A DNA stretch of 64,000 nucleotides from Neoroseomonas oryzicola (GTDB lineage: Bacteria > Pseudomonadota > Alphaproteobacteria > Acetobacterales > Acetobacteraceae): positions 124,001-188,000 of the forward strand of contig NZ_JAAVUP010000004.1 in assembly GCF_012163135.1 (NCBI RefSeq). Direction: 5' to 3'. Positions 35,066 to 43,502 of the stretch are shown piece by piece (the first letter of the stretch is position 1; each line of letters starts with the position of its first letter). The notes beneath the pieces are model-generated. The model made no database searches, was not told the origin of the DNA, and worked only from the letters and a program-made list of their open reading frames with translations. The position numbers and the translations under genes were made by a program.

Positions 35066-35853
35066 CCCGCACGCGCATCGCCGAGCTGACGGCGCCCGAG
35101 GTCGCGGACCGCCTCGCCGCCGGCGCCGTCGCGCTGCTGCCCATGGGCAGCCTCGAGACGCACGGCCCCGCCCTGCCGATGGGCGACTACCTGGTCGCCG
35201 AGGAGATCGCCGCGCGCATCGCGCAATCGGCGCTCGGCCTCGGCGCCGATGCGCTGGTCGCGCCCGCGATCCCCTTCGGCGGGGAGGACTTCTTCGCCGG
35301 TGTCGCCGGCGGCATCACGCTCAGCGTCCCGACGCTGACCGCGGTGATCGAGGAAATGGCCGAGGCGTTCATCCGCATCGGCACGCGGCGGATCATGATC
35401 GTGAACGGCCATGCCGGCACCATCGCCCCGGCCGAGGCCGCCGCGCGCGCCATGCGCCACCGCCACGGCGTCATCATCCCGGCGCTTCACCTGTGGCGGG
35501 AGGCCGGGAAGCTGCATGCCGAGCTCGGCGGCAGCCAGGCCGCCTTTGGCCATGGCGGCGACCCCGTCGCCTCGGTGACGATGTATCTGCGCCCCGATCT
35601 CTGTCGGCCCGATGCGGCGCGGGAGAAGCAGGCGACCGGCCCCTATCTCGGCCTGCCGCCGACGGGCTTCGGCGCCATCCGCGCCCATGGCGTCGACTTC
35701 GCCGTGCCGATGTGGGTCGAGGAAGTCGCGCCCGGCGGCGTCGCCGCGCCGGATCCGCGAAGCGCCAACGCCGCGCACGGCGGCGCGATCGCCGAACGCC
35801 TGATCGCGGCCGGCGCCGCGATGTGCCAGCAGCTTCGGGACAACGCGCCGTGA
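35062..35853 (+). CDS. creatininase-family amidohydrolase
   Basis: A 263-residue protein starting at GTG inside the previous stop (GTGA). Creatininase motifs are GSLETHGPALPMGDYLVAEE with metal-binding Glu, His and Asp, PFGGEDFFAGVAGGITLS, and IVNGHAG followed by the HGGDPVASVTMYL region. The family includes creatininases and enzymes opening small lactam or formamide rings. It is the middle gene of a three-gene overlapping operon, so it probably works in the same catabolic route as the M20 enzyme. Confidence 0.9.
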
Positions 35854-36839
35854 CCCGCATCTGCGTCTTCGGCGCCGGGGCGATCGGCAGCCACCTCGCC
35901 ACGCGCGCTGCCCTTGGCGGGGCGGATGTCTCGATCGTCGCGCGCGGCCCGCACCTCGCGGCTGTGCGGGAGAAGGGCATCACGCTCATCGCCCATGACG
36001 GCGAGCACAATGTCCGCGTCCGCGCGGAAGCCGACCCCGCGGCGATCGGGCCGGTCGATGCGGTGATCGTCACGACGAAGGTGCCGGCGCTGCCGTCCGT
36101 CGCGCGCGCCATCGCGCCGCTGCTCGGTCCCGACACGCCGGTCGCCTTCGTCACCAACGGTATCCCCTGGTGGTATTTCCTGCGCCATGGCGGGGAGATG
36201 GACGGGCGGCGCCTGCCGCTGCTCGACCCGGGTGGGGAGATCGAGGCGAATATCGGCATCGCCCGCACGCTCGGCGGCGTCGTCTATTCCGCGAGCGCGG
36301 TCATCGAGCCCGGCGTGGTGAAGTCCGAGCATGCCGACATCCGCCTCTTCCTCGGTGAACCCGACGGGTCGCTGAGCGACCGCGCGCGCGGGATCGCCGC
36401 ACCGATCGACGCGGGCGGCATGCCGGCGCCGGTGGTCGCCGACATCCGGCACCGCATCTGGGGCAAGCTGATGGGCAACCTCACCAGCGGGCCGCTCTGC
36501 ATCCTGTCGCGGCAGGACATGATGACGACCTTTGCCGACCCGGTGCTGTTCGCCGCCGGCGTGCGCATCTCGGACGAGGGCGGGGCGCTCGCGCTCGCCT
36601 ATGGCCACGATCTGCAGACCTCGTCCGAGGCGCGCATCCGGCGGTCCGGGATGATCGCGCACAAGCCGTCCATCCTGCAGGACCTGGAACTCGGCCGTGC
36701 GATGGAGATCGACGCGCTGTTCACCGTGCCGCTCGCCATGGCGCGGGAGAAGGGCGTGCCGATGCCGACCTTCGAGCTCTGCGCGCGGCTGTCGACACAG
36801 GCGGCAACGGCGGCGGGGCTCTACACGCCGCCCGCGTGA
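35850..36839 (+). CDS. 2-dehydropantoate 2-reductase-like (KPR/PanE family) oxidoreductase
   Basis: A 329-residue protein starting at GTG overlapping the creatininase stop (GTGA). The Rossmann loop ICVFGAGAIGSHLATRAALGG is at the N-terminus. VDAVIVTTKVPAL and the C-terminal helical domain with HRIWGKLMGNLTSGPLCIL match ketopantoate reductases. In this operon it may reduce a 2-oxo acid from the amide pathway; a role in pantothenate synthesis cannot be excluded. Spacing to the next small gene is 62 bp. Confidence 0.88.
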   Translation: MTRICVFGAGAIGSHLATRAALGGADVSIVARGPHLAAVREKGITLIAHDGEHNVRVRAEADPAAIGPVDAVIVTTKVPALPSVARAIAPLLGPDTPVAFVTNGIPWWYFLRHGGEMDGRRLPLLDPGGEIEANIGIARTLGGVVYSASAVIEPGVVKSEHADIRLFLGEPDGSLSDRARGIAAPIDAGGMPAPVVADIRHRIWGKLMGNLTSGPLCILSRQDMMTTFADPVLFAAGVRISDEGGALALAYGHDLQTSSEARIRRSGMIAHKPSILQDLELGRAMEIDALFTVPLAMAREKGVPMPTFELCARLSTQAATAAGLYTPPA

Positions 36840-36901
36840 AACCCTCGCCCACTTTCCGCGTTGACGGGGCAGGACCCTGTCAGCACGGAAGGATGGCTGT
36901 G

Positions 36902-37045
36902 ATGAACTCCAACGCGATGTACTTCCTCGTCGGGCTCATGCTCGCCGGCCTGATCGGCGCGGGCGTGTGGGTCTATCAGGACAGCCACCGCGACGGCGTC
37001 GAGATCTCGGTCGGCCGCGGCGGCGTGAGCATCGAGCGCCACTGA
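36902..37045 (+). CDS. small single-pass membrane protein
   Basis: A 47-residue protein: MNSNAMYFLVGLMLAGLIGA forms one membrane helix, followed by a polar VYQDSHRDGVEISVGRGGVSIE tail outside or inside the membrane. A GGAAGG lies 9 nt before the ATG at 36902. A nearer ATG at 36893 is less well placed. No family name can be given. It is convergent with the phosphoesterase gene. Confidence 0.65.
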   Translation: MNSNAMYFLVGLMLAGLIGAGVWVYQDSHRDGVEISVGRGGVSIERH

Positions 37046-37103
37046 CGCCGCCCCGGCGCCAGGTTCCCGCGGTCCAGGGGCCGCAGCCCCCTGGCGGGGA
37101 GGT

Positions 37104-37127
37104 TTGGAGGGGCAAGCGCCCCTCCAA
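37104..37127. terminator. hairpin between convergent genes
   Basis: A perfect 10-bp stem ttggaggggc/gcccctccaa with an AAGC loop lies 58 bp after the small membrane-protein stop and 2 bp past the phosphoesterase stop on the other strand. No clear T run follows on either side. A second imperfect hairpin (ccaggggc/gccccctgg, 37076-37096) is next to it. It probably serves both genes. Confidence 0.5.
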
Positions 37128-37129
37128 CG

Positions 37130-37885
37130 TCACGCGCTCTCGGGCAGCAACCCCGTCCGGATGACATGCGGCCAGGCCGCGCCGGCCCCGTGCTCCTCCG
37201 CCCGCCGCGCCGCGCGGTCCCAGTCATAGGCGATGGCGATCATCTCCACCGCCGGTTCCGCCCCCGCCACGTCGAGCATGGCGTAGCGCGCGTGCGGCGT
37301 CCCGGCCTCCTGCCGGTGCGCCGGTTCGCGCGAGATGCGGAAGCCCGGCAGACCGAGGCTGCCCGGGTTCACCACCAGCGGCCCGCCCGGCACCTGCACC
37401 ATGCCGGTGCGGTGGCTGTGCCCGCACAGCACGACGCGCGCGGCCATGCCCTGCTCGCCGAGCCGCTCGCGCAGCACCGCCATGGGTGCGGGACGCAGGC
37501 GTTCGGCGACGACTTCCTCGATCAGGTTCTGCACGTCCGATGACGGCGTGCCGTGCACCGCGAGCACGCCCGGCGCCGGTTCCAGCGTCGCGGGCAGTTC
37601 CATCAACCAGTCACGCTGGGACGCTGTAAGGCCTTCATAGGCGATACGGTCCTGCATCCCCATCTTCGCGGGGTCGTGCTCGCTGATCCAGCGGTCGTGA
37701 TTGCCGCGGATGCAGGGGATGCCGGCGGCCTGCAGGCGTTCGACCGTCTCGGCCGGCCAGCCGGCGCCCGAGGCGATGTCGCCCAGGCAGATCGTGGCAT
37801 CCGCGCCGCGCGTCGCGATGTCGGCGAGCGCCGTCTCGAGCGCGACCGCATTGCCGTGGATGTCCGTGATGACCGCGATGCGCAT
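37130..37885 (-). CDS. calcineurin-like metallophosphoesterase (YfcE/MJ0936 type)
   Basis: A 251-residue protein with the full set of phosphoesterase motifs: DIHGN at 8-12, GDIASG at about 35-40, GNHDRW at about 61-66, VHGTPSSD and GHSHRTG. These coordinate a di-metal centre. Substrates of such small stand-alone enzymes are phosphodiesters or phosphoproteins and cannot be assigned here. It lies 51 bp after the TPR gene on the same strand. Confidence 0.9.
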   Translation of the reverse strand: MRIAVITDIHGNAVALETALADIATRGADATICLGDIASGAGWPAETVERLQAAGIPCIRGNHDRWISEHDPAKMGMQDRIAYEGLTASQRDWLMELPATLEPAPGVLAVHGTPSSDVQNLIEEVVAERLRPAPMAVLRERLGEQGMAARVVLCGHSHRTGMVQVPGGPLVVNPGSLGLPGFRISREPAHRQEAGTPHARYAMLDVAGAEPAVEMIAIAYDWDRAARRAEEHGAGAAWPHVIRTGLLPESA

Positions 37886-37936
37886 GCGCGATTTCCCCCG
37901 TTCCGGCGGAAGTCATCGCGCATCCGCGCCGTCGCG

Positions 37937-39196
37937 TCACCCCTGCCGGCGACGGATGTCGCGGGCCGCCTCCGCGGCATGGTCGCGCATCGCAAGGAAC
38001 AGCGCCCGCTGCGCGTGGCTGCCGCCGGTCTCGTGCAGGCGCGGCATGGCGGCGTCGAGCCGTAGCGCGCCCTCGGCCGGATCGCCCGCGGCCGCGGCCG
38101 CGACGCCGCGCGCGGCCAGCAGTCCGACCGCCGCATGCACGCGCGCCTGGCTGTCGGCCTCCCCGCCCGCGCGCGCCGAGATCGAGGCCAGCATCCGTCC
38201 CAACGCCTCCCGCCGCCCGGCGGCGGCGAGGCACAGCACGTAGTGCAGGTCGGCGAAGACCCAGGCGTGCTCGCCGATGCGCGGCTCGACGATTGCGGCG
38301 AGTTCCTCCCACCGCCGCGCGCCGACCGCCACACCCGCCGCCTCGAGCCGCCAGAGCAGCGAGGCCGCGTTCATGAGGTCGCGCACATCCTCGCTCGCCT
38401 CGGCCCAGACGCGGCCGTCATGCAGCGCCAGCGCCTCCTCGGTCTGCCCGAGTGCCAGGTGGAACAGCGCGCGGTGCCAATGGACGTGGCGGACGAAGTT
38501 GCTGCCGCCGGCGAGATGCGGTTCGAGCCAGCGCAGCCAGGCGATGCCTTCGCGCATCCGCCCCTGCGCGCCGATCGCGTGCGCCACCGCATGCGCGCCC
38601 CAGAGATCGTCCGGCACCATGGCGACCGCGCGTCGGCCGACCGCCTCGGCGCGCGCGGCCTCGCCGGTCTCTTCCAGCGCGAAGGCATGGCAGCCGAGCA
38701 GGTGCGCGTAGCCGGGCATGGCGGCGTCCCAGCGCGGCAGCGCGGCCTCGATCGCGTGGCGCATGGCCGGCGCATCGCCCAGCATGAAGCGGATCCCATG
38801 CGACAGGCGCAGGGCGAGCACGTCGTGCGGGTCCTCCTGCACGATCGCCTCGAGCCCCGCGGCGGCGCGCTCCATGTCGCCGCCCTCGGCCCAGGCGGCG
38901 AGCGACTGCACCAGCGCGCGTTCCCGCGGCGTGCCGCCGCGCGCGACCAGCGCATCCCGCGCGCGGGCGAGGCCGAGCCGCGCCTGGTCGGCGAGCGGTT
39001 GCCGCGCCGCCATCATCTGCGCGAAGCCCGCAATGGCATGCCCCGCGACCAGGCCCGGATCGGCCGCCAGCGCCGCGGCGAGGCGCGTCCCCGCCTCCGC
39101 CTTCTGGCCGAGCAGCGCCATGACCGCGGCGTCGAGCTCGCGCGCGGCCTCCGCGCTGTCGGTGGTGATGGCGAGGCCGCGAGGGTCATGGCGCAT
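37937..39196 (-). CDS. TPR-like hypothetical protein
   Basis: A 419-residue soluble helical protein. It resembles the tetratricopeptide-like family of uncharacterised proteins with helical pairs such as GHAIAGFAQMMAARQP, AVGRRAVAMVPDDLWGAHAVAH and HWHRALFHLALGQTEEALAL. The start at 39196 follows AAGGAG by 6 nt. No signal peptide is visible, so it acts in the cytoplasm. Function unknown; homologues are often listed simply as tetratricopeptide repeat proteins. Confidence 0.82.
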   Translation of the reverse strand: MRHDPRGLAITTDSAEAARELDAAVMALLGQKAEAGTRLAAALAADPGLVAGHAIAGFAQMMAARQPLADQARLGLARARDALVARGGTPRERALVQSLAAWAEGGDMERAAAGLEAIVQEDPHDVLALRLSHGIRFMLGDAPAMRHAIEAALPRWDAAMPGYAHLLGCHAFALEETGEAARAEAVGRRAVAMVPDDLWGAHAVAHAIGAQGRMREGIAWLRWLEPHLAGGSNFVRHVHWHRALFHLALGQTEEALALHDGRVWAEASEDVRDLMNAASLLWRLEAAGVAVGARRWEELAAIVEPRIGEHAWVFADLHYVLCLAAAGRREALGRMLASISARAGGEADSQARVHAAVGLLAARGVAAAAAGDPAEGALRLDAAMPRLHETGGSHAQRALFLAMRDHAAEAARDIRRRQG

Positions 39197-39244
39197 GGGG
39201 TGCTCCTTCTGCTGCACCCTCATTCGCCGCCGCGCGCGGAGGCG

Positions 39245-40168
39245 TTACGCACGCGGCAGCGCGGTCTGGCCGAGCACCCAGCCTTCCCAGGCGCGGATCG
39301 CCGCATCTTCCGGCACGAAATCGGGGCGCAGCCCGTCCAGCACGCCGATGAGGCCGAGCAGGCCGATGACCGAATCGAAGCGATCCTCGCCCGCCGCATC
39401 CGCCCCGAAGCCCTCGCGCACCGCGTCGTGCAATGCCGTGGCGGGCACGACGCGCCGCGCCGCCATCGCGGCGAACACCGCCTCGGCCGCCGCCGCGCGG
39501 TCGGCCCGCACCCGCTTCGACCCGCCTAGCACGATCCCGCAATGGCGCAGCGCCTCGGCCGGATAGACCTCGGCCAGCACGGCGCGGCCCGGCGCGAGCA
39601 GCCCGTGCAGCCCGCCCGCGAAGGGCCAGAGCGCATAGGGCGCGCCGGCCGCCAGCCCCGGCGCCAGCCAGTCCCGCCAGGCCGCGATCGCCGCCTTGCC
39701 GGACTGGTTGGCACCCAGCGTCCAGAACACCGGCGCGCCGGCCGGGCGCTCGGCCGTGGCGCGGTCGCACCAGCGCGACAGGCCGCCCGCATCCCCCAGG
39801 CCCAGCGCCTGCGCATGCGCCGCCCGCGTCATCCCTTTCACCCCTCGCGCGGGATAGAAGGGCCGCTCGCGGCTGACCTCGGTCAGCGTCGGCGCCACGG
39901 CGAAGAAGCCCGGCCGCCCCGCCAGCCCGCGCAGGAAGTCGACGAAGCCGGGCTCCGCGCGCCCCGCCGCGAAGCCCCGCGGCACGCCGAGCGGCAGGTC
40001 GAGCCCCAGCGCCACCGGCGCGCCCTCGGCGAGCAGCGCCGCGACCATTGCGGACGGATCGCCGACCGGCACCGGCGCCTCCGCGCGCCAGCCATCCGGC
40101 CCGCGTCGCGCGATGCTGATCCATCGCTTGCGCGGATCGGTGCTCCAATCGGCATGGGCTGCGATCAT
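39245..40168 (-). CDS. conserved hypothetical protein (possible RNase H-like fold)
   Basis: A 307-residue soluble protein starting MIAAHADWSTDPRKRWIS. The opening strand with an aspartate (HADWS), a second conserved segment ALGLDLPLGVPRGFA, and a late acidic GEDRFDSVIGLLGL resemble DUF429-like proteins, which have a ribonuclease H-like fold with spaced acidic residues. The match is by pattern only. The start at 40168 is preferred over a GTG 6 nt upstream. It is divergent from the cytochrome b561 gene. Confidence 0.7.
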   Translation of the reverse strand: MIAAHADWSTDPRKRWISIARRGPDGWRAEAPVPVGDPSAMVAALLAEGAPVALGLDLPLGVPRGFAAGRAEPGFVDFLRGLAGRPGFFAVAPTLTEVSRERPFYPARGVKGMTRAAHAQALGLGDAGGLSRWCDRATAERPAGAPVFWTLGANQSGKAAIAAWRDWLAPGLAAGAPYALWPFAGGLHGLLAPGRAVLAEVYPAEALRHCGIVLGGSKRVRADRAAAAEAVFAAMAARRVVPATALHDAVREGFGADAAGEDRFDSVIGLLGLIGVLDGLRPDFVPEDAAIRAWEGWVLGQTALPRA

Positions 40169-40231
40169 CCGCACGTGCCAGTGGCCCCGGCCATGCGATA
40201 CGCTGTCGCCTCGATCCGATGGAGCAACAGC

Positions 40232-40819
40232 ATGGATGCGAGCACCGCCCGGCTTCCCGGCCAGGACGCCGCCCACCCCGACGGGCAGTACGGCACCGTC
40301 GCGAAATGGTTCCACTGGATCACGGTCGGGCTGATCGCCATCGCGCTGCCCTCGGGCTTCGTCATCAAGTTCATCACAGGCGAGGCGGACGGGGCCTACA
40401 AGATGGGCTTCTACGCCATCCATGAAAGCGCAGGGCTGACGGTGCTGTTCGCCGCGGTGGCGCGCATCCTGTGGAAGGCGACGCATCCGGCGCCGCCGCA
40501 CCCGCCCGAACTGCCGGGGTTGATGCGCGTGGCGGCGACGGCGGTCCATCACGGGCTCTATGCGCTGCTCATCATCCAGCCGCTGCTCGGCTTCCTCGCC
40601 ACCAATGCCTGGGGATTCCCGCTGCAGGGCCAGACCGCCTATCTGCGCCTGATCGACCTGCCGAAGTTCATGGAGACGTCGGAAGGCCTCGCCCAGACGC
40701 TGTCCCTGCTGCACACGATCGGCGGCTACCTCTTCGCGCTGCTGCTCGCGGCCCATATCGGCGGGGCGATCTTCCACCACGCCATCCGCAAGGATGGCAC
40801 GCTGATGCGGATGCTCTGA
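40232..40819 (+). CDS. cytochrome b561-family protein
   Basis: A 195-residue four-helix di-haem cytochrome. YGTVAKWFHWITVGLIAIALP carries the first haem ligand His; HESAGLTVLFAAVARILW, HHGLYALLIIQPLLGFLA and LHTIGGYLFALLLAAHIGGAIFHH supply the rest. Such proteins move electrons from the quinol pool to periplasmic acceptors. Its stop is followed directly by the ATG of a small zinc-ribbon-like frame. Confidence 0.9.
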   Translation: MDASTARLPGQDAAHPDGQYGTVAKWFHWITVGLIAIALPSGFVIKFITGEADGAYKMGFYAIHESAGLTVLFAAVARILWKATHPAPPHPPELPGLMRVAATAVHHGLYALLIIQPLLGFLATNAWGFPLQGQTAYLRLIDLPKFMETSEGLAQTLSLLHTIGGYLFALLLAAHIGGAIFHHAIRKDGTLMRML

Positions 40820-41029
40820 ATGGCGCCGTCGCGCGATCTGGTCGAATGCCCCCATTGCGGGGAGCCGACGCAGCCGAACCTTCTCACGGACGGGTCGGTC
40901 GTGTGTTCCTGCGCGGCCGAACGCGCCTTGCCCGTGGCGAGCGCCGCGCCGCTACGGCCCCTCGGCCTCGGTCGGCACGATCCGAAGCCGGCGCAGCGCG
41001 CCCGGCCCGGCCGCGACCTCCGCCCGTAG
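40820..41029 (+). CDS. possible small zinc-ribbon protein
   Basis: A 69-codon frame that begins immediately after the cytochrome b561 stop (TGAATG). The first 35 residues contain a CPHCG pair and a later CSC pair, as in small zinc ribbons. The last 26 codons overlap the convergent OmpA-like gene on the other strand, and that part is low-complexity. The placement supports translation; the overlap argues against the full length. Confidence 0.4.
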   Translation: MAPSRDLVECPHCGEPTQPNLLTDGSVVCSCAAERALPVASAAPLRPLGLGRHDPKPAQRARPGRDLRP

Positions 41030-41821
41030 CCCGCGCCCGGGGATATCCAGCCGCGAGCCCGCCGCGGCCCCGCCGCCGAGCGCCGCCAGCGCCGGGCCCG
41101 GCGCGAACCCGAAATGGTCCAGCACCGCCCCGGCCGCCGCCCGCGCCCGGTCCGGTGCGGCGCCGAACCCCGCCGGCCATTCCAGCGTGACCGCGATCCG
41201 CCGCGATCCCTCCATCCGCCCCACCGTCACGGCCGGGACGGCCTGCGGCGGCACCTCCGGCGGGCAGTCGAAGGCGGGCAAGGCGAGGGCGTCCCGCGGC
41301 ACCTCCGGCGCCACGCAGCCCAGCGCGCGGGCGATCAGCGACGCCATCGCCGCGACATGCGGCGGCACGATCGCGGCATCGAGGACCATCGCCTGCGCTG
41401 CCGCGACGCCCGCCAGGCGCGGTCCGGGGCAGGGGGACAGCTCGACGCGGTCGTTCATCGGTTCGGCCGTGCCGGGCGGGGCGAGCCTGGCGGGGCTGGC
41501 ATCGCCGCGCGCCTCGATCGCGATGTCGGCGCGGTTCACGCCCTGGCGCGCCATCATCGCGGCGACGGCGTCGGCCCGCGCGCGGGCCAGGGCGGCGGCG
41601 CCGGGGCCGCGATCCGCATGCGCCACGATGCACTGGCCGCGGAACGGCGCCGGACGCGGCGGGCGCAGGAAGGCGAGCAGCGCGTCCCGCGCGGCCTGGC
41701 TGATCTCGGCCGAGCCCGGCGCGAACAGCATCACGGCATTCTCGGGCACATAGGCGGGCACGCGCCCTGGCCAGATGGCCAGCGCCAGCACGCCCATCAG
41801 CGCCGCGGTCCCGCCCCTCAT
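40952..41821 (-). CDS. exported OmpA-like protein
   Basis: A 289-residue protein with signal peptide MRGGTAALMGVLALAIW...PAYV. Residues about 30-130 are OmpA-like: VMLFAPGSAEISQAARDALLAFL, then IVAHADRGPGAAALARARADAV with the RAxAV motif, and NDRVELS near the end of the domain. OmpA-like domains bind peptidoglycan. The remaining 150 residues are not recognised. It acts in the periplasm, possibly linking envelope layers. Confidence 0.78.
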   Translation of the reverse strand: MRGGTAALMGVLALAIWPGRVPAYVPENAVMLFAPGSAEISQAARDALLAFLRPPRPAPFRGQCIVAHADRGPGAAALARARADAVAAMMARQGVNRADIAIEARGDASPARLAPPGTAEPMNDRVELSPCPGPRLAGVAAAQAMVLDAAIVPPHVAAMASLIARALGCVAPEVPRDALALPAFDCPPEVPPQAVPAVTVGRMEGSRRIAVTLEWPAGFGAAPDRARAAAGAVLDHFGFAPGPALAALGGGAAAGSRLDIPGRGLRAEVAAGPGALRRLRIVPTEAEGP

Positions 41822-41905
41822 GCGCGCGAGGCTACACCGGCCACGCCCGGGGCACGAAGATCCGACCGGCGGGCGCACGAAGGCAGGACCTTCGTGCGCG
41901 CGGCA

Positions 41906-42121
41906 TCAGAGCGGCTTCTGCGCCTTTTCCAGCAGGCGGCCGAAGAAGCCCGGCTTCTTCGGGGCGGCGGCGGGCTGCGCGGCGGCGGCCGCGGCTTCCT
42001 TCGCCTCGGCCTGGGCGCGCTTTTCCTTCTCGACGAGCCACTTGTCGAGGCTCATGCCTGCCTTGGCCGCGCGCTTCGCCTCATAGGCGCGCTGCGCGTC
42101 CGTCATCTTGCGATCGCTCAT
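41906..42121 (-). CDS. small charged hypothetical protein
   Basis: A 71-residue protein: a polar helix MTDAQRAYEAKRAAKAGMSLDKWLVEKEKRAQ, an alanine stretch, and a C-terminal basic/aromatic KKPGFFGRLLEKAQ helix that could touch the membrane. GGAGGATCCCC precedes the ATG at 42121. It is conserved-looking but has no family name that I know. It is divergent from DUF1491, with a shortened repeat copy in between. Confidence 0.68.
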   Translation of the reverse strand: MSDRKMTDAQRAYEAKRAAKAGMSLDKWLVEKEKRAQAEAKEAAAAAAQPAAAPKKPGFFGRLLEKAQKPL

Positions 42122-42234
42122 GGGGATCCTCCGCCGCGCCGCGTGAATGGCCCGCCGCGCGCCTTCCGGCAAGGCCCCCGCCATGCGAGTTTCACCGCAT
42201 GGCACCGACCGAACCGAAACGACCGAAACCCCCT

Positions 42235-42316
42235 GCGGCCCGAGGCCACGGCCGCGGGCCGGGAGCGCGAAGCGCGACCGCGCCCACCCCGCCCGCCGCC
42301 GCCGGCGCCTGAGGCA
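42235..42316 (+). repeat. 129-bp dispersed element, copy E (shortened, 82 bp)
   Basis: The 5-prime stem (ggcccgaggc/gccgcgggcc, imperfect), gcgc-gaa-gcgc hairpin and both termini remain; about 47 bp of the centre and 3-prime stem are missing. It ends 5 bp before the ATG of DUF1491, so it forms the 5-prime leader of that gene, the only copy in such a position. Confidence 0.8.
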
Positions 42317-42321
42317 AACCG

Positions 42322-42654
42322 ATGGACGCGAAGGTCAAGGCGGGGATCTGGGTCTCGATGGCGATCCGGCTGTCGGACATGGCGGGACGCCCGGCGGCCG
42401 TGCTGCGCAAGGGGGACCCCGATTCCGGCGGCATTCTCGCCGTGCTGCGGGGACGGGACGGGGTGGTGGTGCTGTCCCAGGCGCGCGATGCGGAGGGCCG
42501 CCCGGCCTGGCTGCGCGGCACCGGCCCCGCGGCGGTCGAGGAGGAGGTCGCGACCGCCTATGTCGACCGCCAGGTGAAGCGCGATCCCGATCTCTGGGTG
42601 GTGGAGTTCGAGGCCCCCGACCTGATGCCGCCCTTCGAGGCGCGGCTGATTTGA
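42322..42654 (+). CDS. DUF1491 family protein
   Basis: A 110-residue protein matching DUF1491 across its length: KAGIWVSMAIRLSDMAGRPAAVLRKGDPDSGGIL, then LSQARDAEGRPAWLRGTGP and YVDRQVKRDPDLWVVEFE. Function is unknown; the family is typical of alphaproteobacteria. The leader immediately upstream is the end of repeat copy E and offers no obvious Shine-Dalgarno sequence (gaggca-aaccg-ATG is the nearest). Confidence 0.85.
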   Translation: MDAKVKAGIWVSMAIRLSDMAGRPAAVLRKGDPDSGGILAVLRGRDGVVVLSQARDAEGRPAWLRGTGPAAVEEEVATAYVDRQVKRDPDLWVVEFEAPDLMPPFEARLI

Positions 42655-42661
42655 CCCGCCG

Positions 42662-43498
42662 TCAGTCGGCGGCCAGCGCGACCCGGTCGCGCCCGCCTTC
42701 CTTGGCGGCGTAGAGCGCGCGGTCGGCGGCGTCGATCGCCGCCTCCAGCGCCGTCGCAAGGATGCCGGCGCGCACTCGCGCCACGCCCACCGAAGCCGTG
42801 ATCACCGCCTCGCCGCCCGCCGGATGCGGCACCTCGGCGCGCAGCGTCTCGCGCACCCGCTCGGCCACCCGCGCCGCGCCGGCGGGGTCGAGGTCGGGGC
42901 ACAGCACGACGAATTCCTCCCCGCCCAGCCGCCCGACGAGGTCGCTCGCGCGCACCGCGCGGTGCAGCGCCGCGCCCATGCCCTGCAGCACCGCGTCGCC
43001 CGCCGCATGGCCATGGCCGTCGTTCACCGACTTGAAGCGGTCGATGTCGAACATCAGCACCGCCGCGGGCCGGTCGCGCCGCCGGCATTCCTCCAGCGCG
43101 CGCAGCGCCGCCTCGCGGAAGCCGCGACGGTTCGCAAGGCCAGTCAGCGGGTCGGTCACCGCGGCCTCGGCCAGGCGGCGCATCGCCTCGTCGCGTTCCT
43201 GCAGCGCCCGCAGCGAGAGGATCGCCAGCAGCGGCACCGCGGCGTCGAAGGACAGCCACAGCCAGGAGCCGAGCAGCAGCGGCTGCTCGCGCCGCGACAC
43301 GGCATTGTCCCAGCCGTCGTAGATCACCAGGCCGATGCCGATGACCAGCACGACGATCAGCATCATCAGCAGCGGCCGGTGCTGCGGCAGTCCCGCGGAG
43401 GCCGAGCCCCAGCGCCGGACCGCCGCGACCAGCGCGAAGACGCACAGCACCGCGATCAGCAGCCGCGCGACGAGGAAGATGTCCTCCGCGAGCAGCAC
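42662..43498 (-). CDS. membrane-anchored diguanylate cyclase (GGDEF)
   Basis: A 278-residue protein. Three or four membrane helices cover about 1-95, then a linker (LSLRALQERDEAMRRLAEAAV), then a GGDEF domain starting TDPLTGLANRRGF. The active site is GGEEF within VGRLGGEEFVVL, with an inhibitory I-site RASD five residues before it, so it should make cyclic di-GMP and be subject to product inhibition. It starts 4 bp after the stop of the MotB/OmpA-like gene and is probably the last gene of that operon. Confidence 0.92.
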   Translation of the reverse strand: MLLAEDIFLVARLLIAVLCVFALVAAVRRWGSASAGLPQHRPLLMMLIVVLVIGIGLVIYDGWDNAVSRREQPLLLGSWLWLSFDAAVPLLAILSLRALQERDEAMRRLAEAAVTDPLTGLANRRGFREAALRALEECRRRDRPAAVLMFDIDRFKSVNDGHGHAAGDAVLQGMGAALHRAVRASDLVGRLGGEEFVVLCPDLDPAGAARVAERVRETLRAEVPHPAGGEAVITASVGVARVRAGILATALEAAIDAADRALYAAKEGGRDRVALAAD

Positions 43499-43502
43499 CC
43501 GC

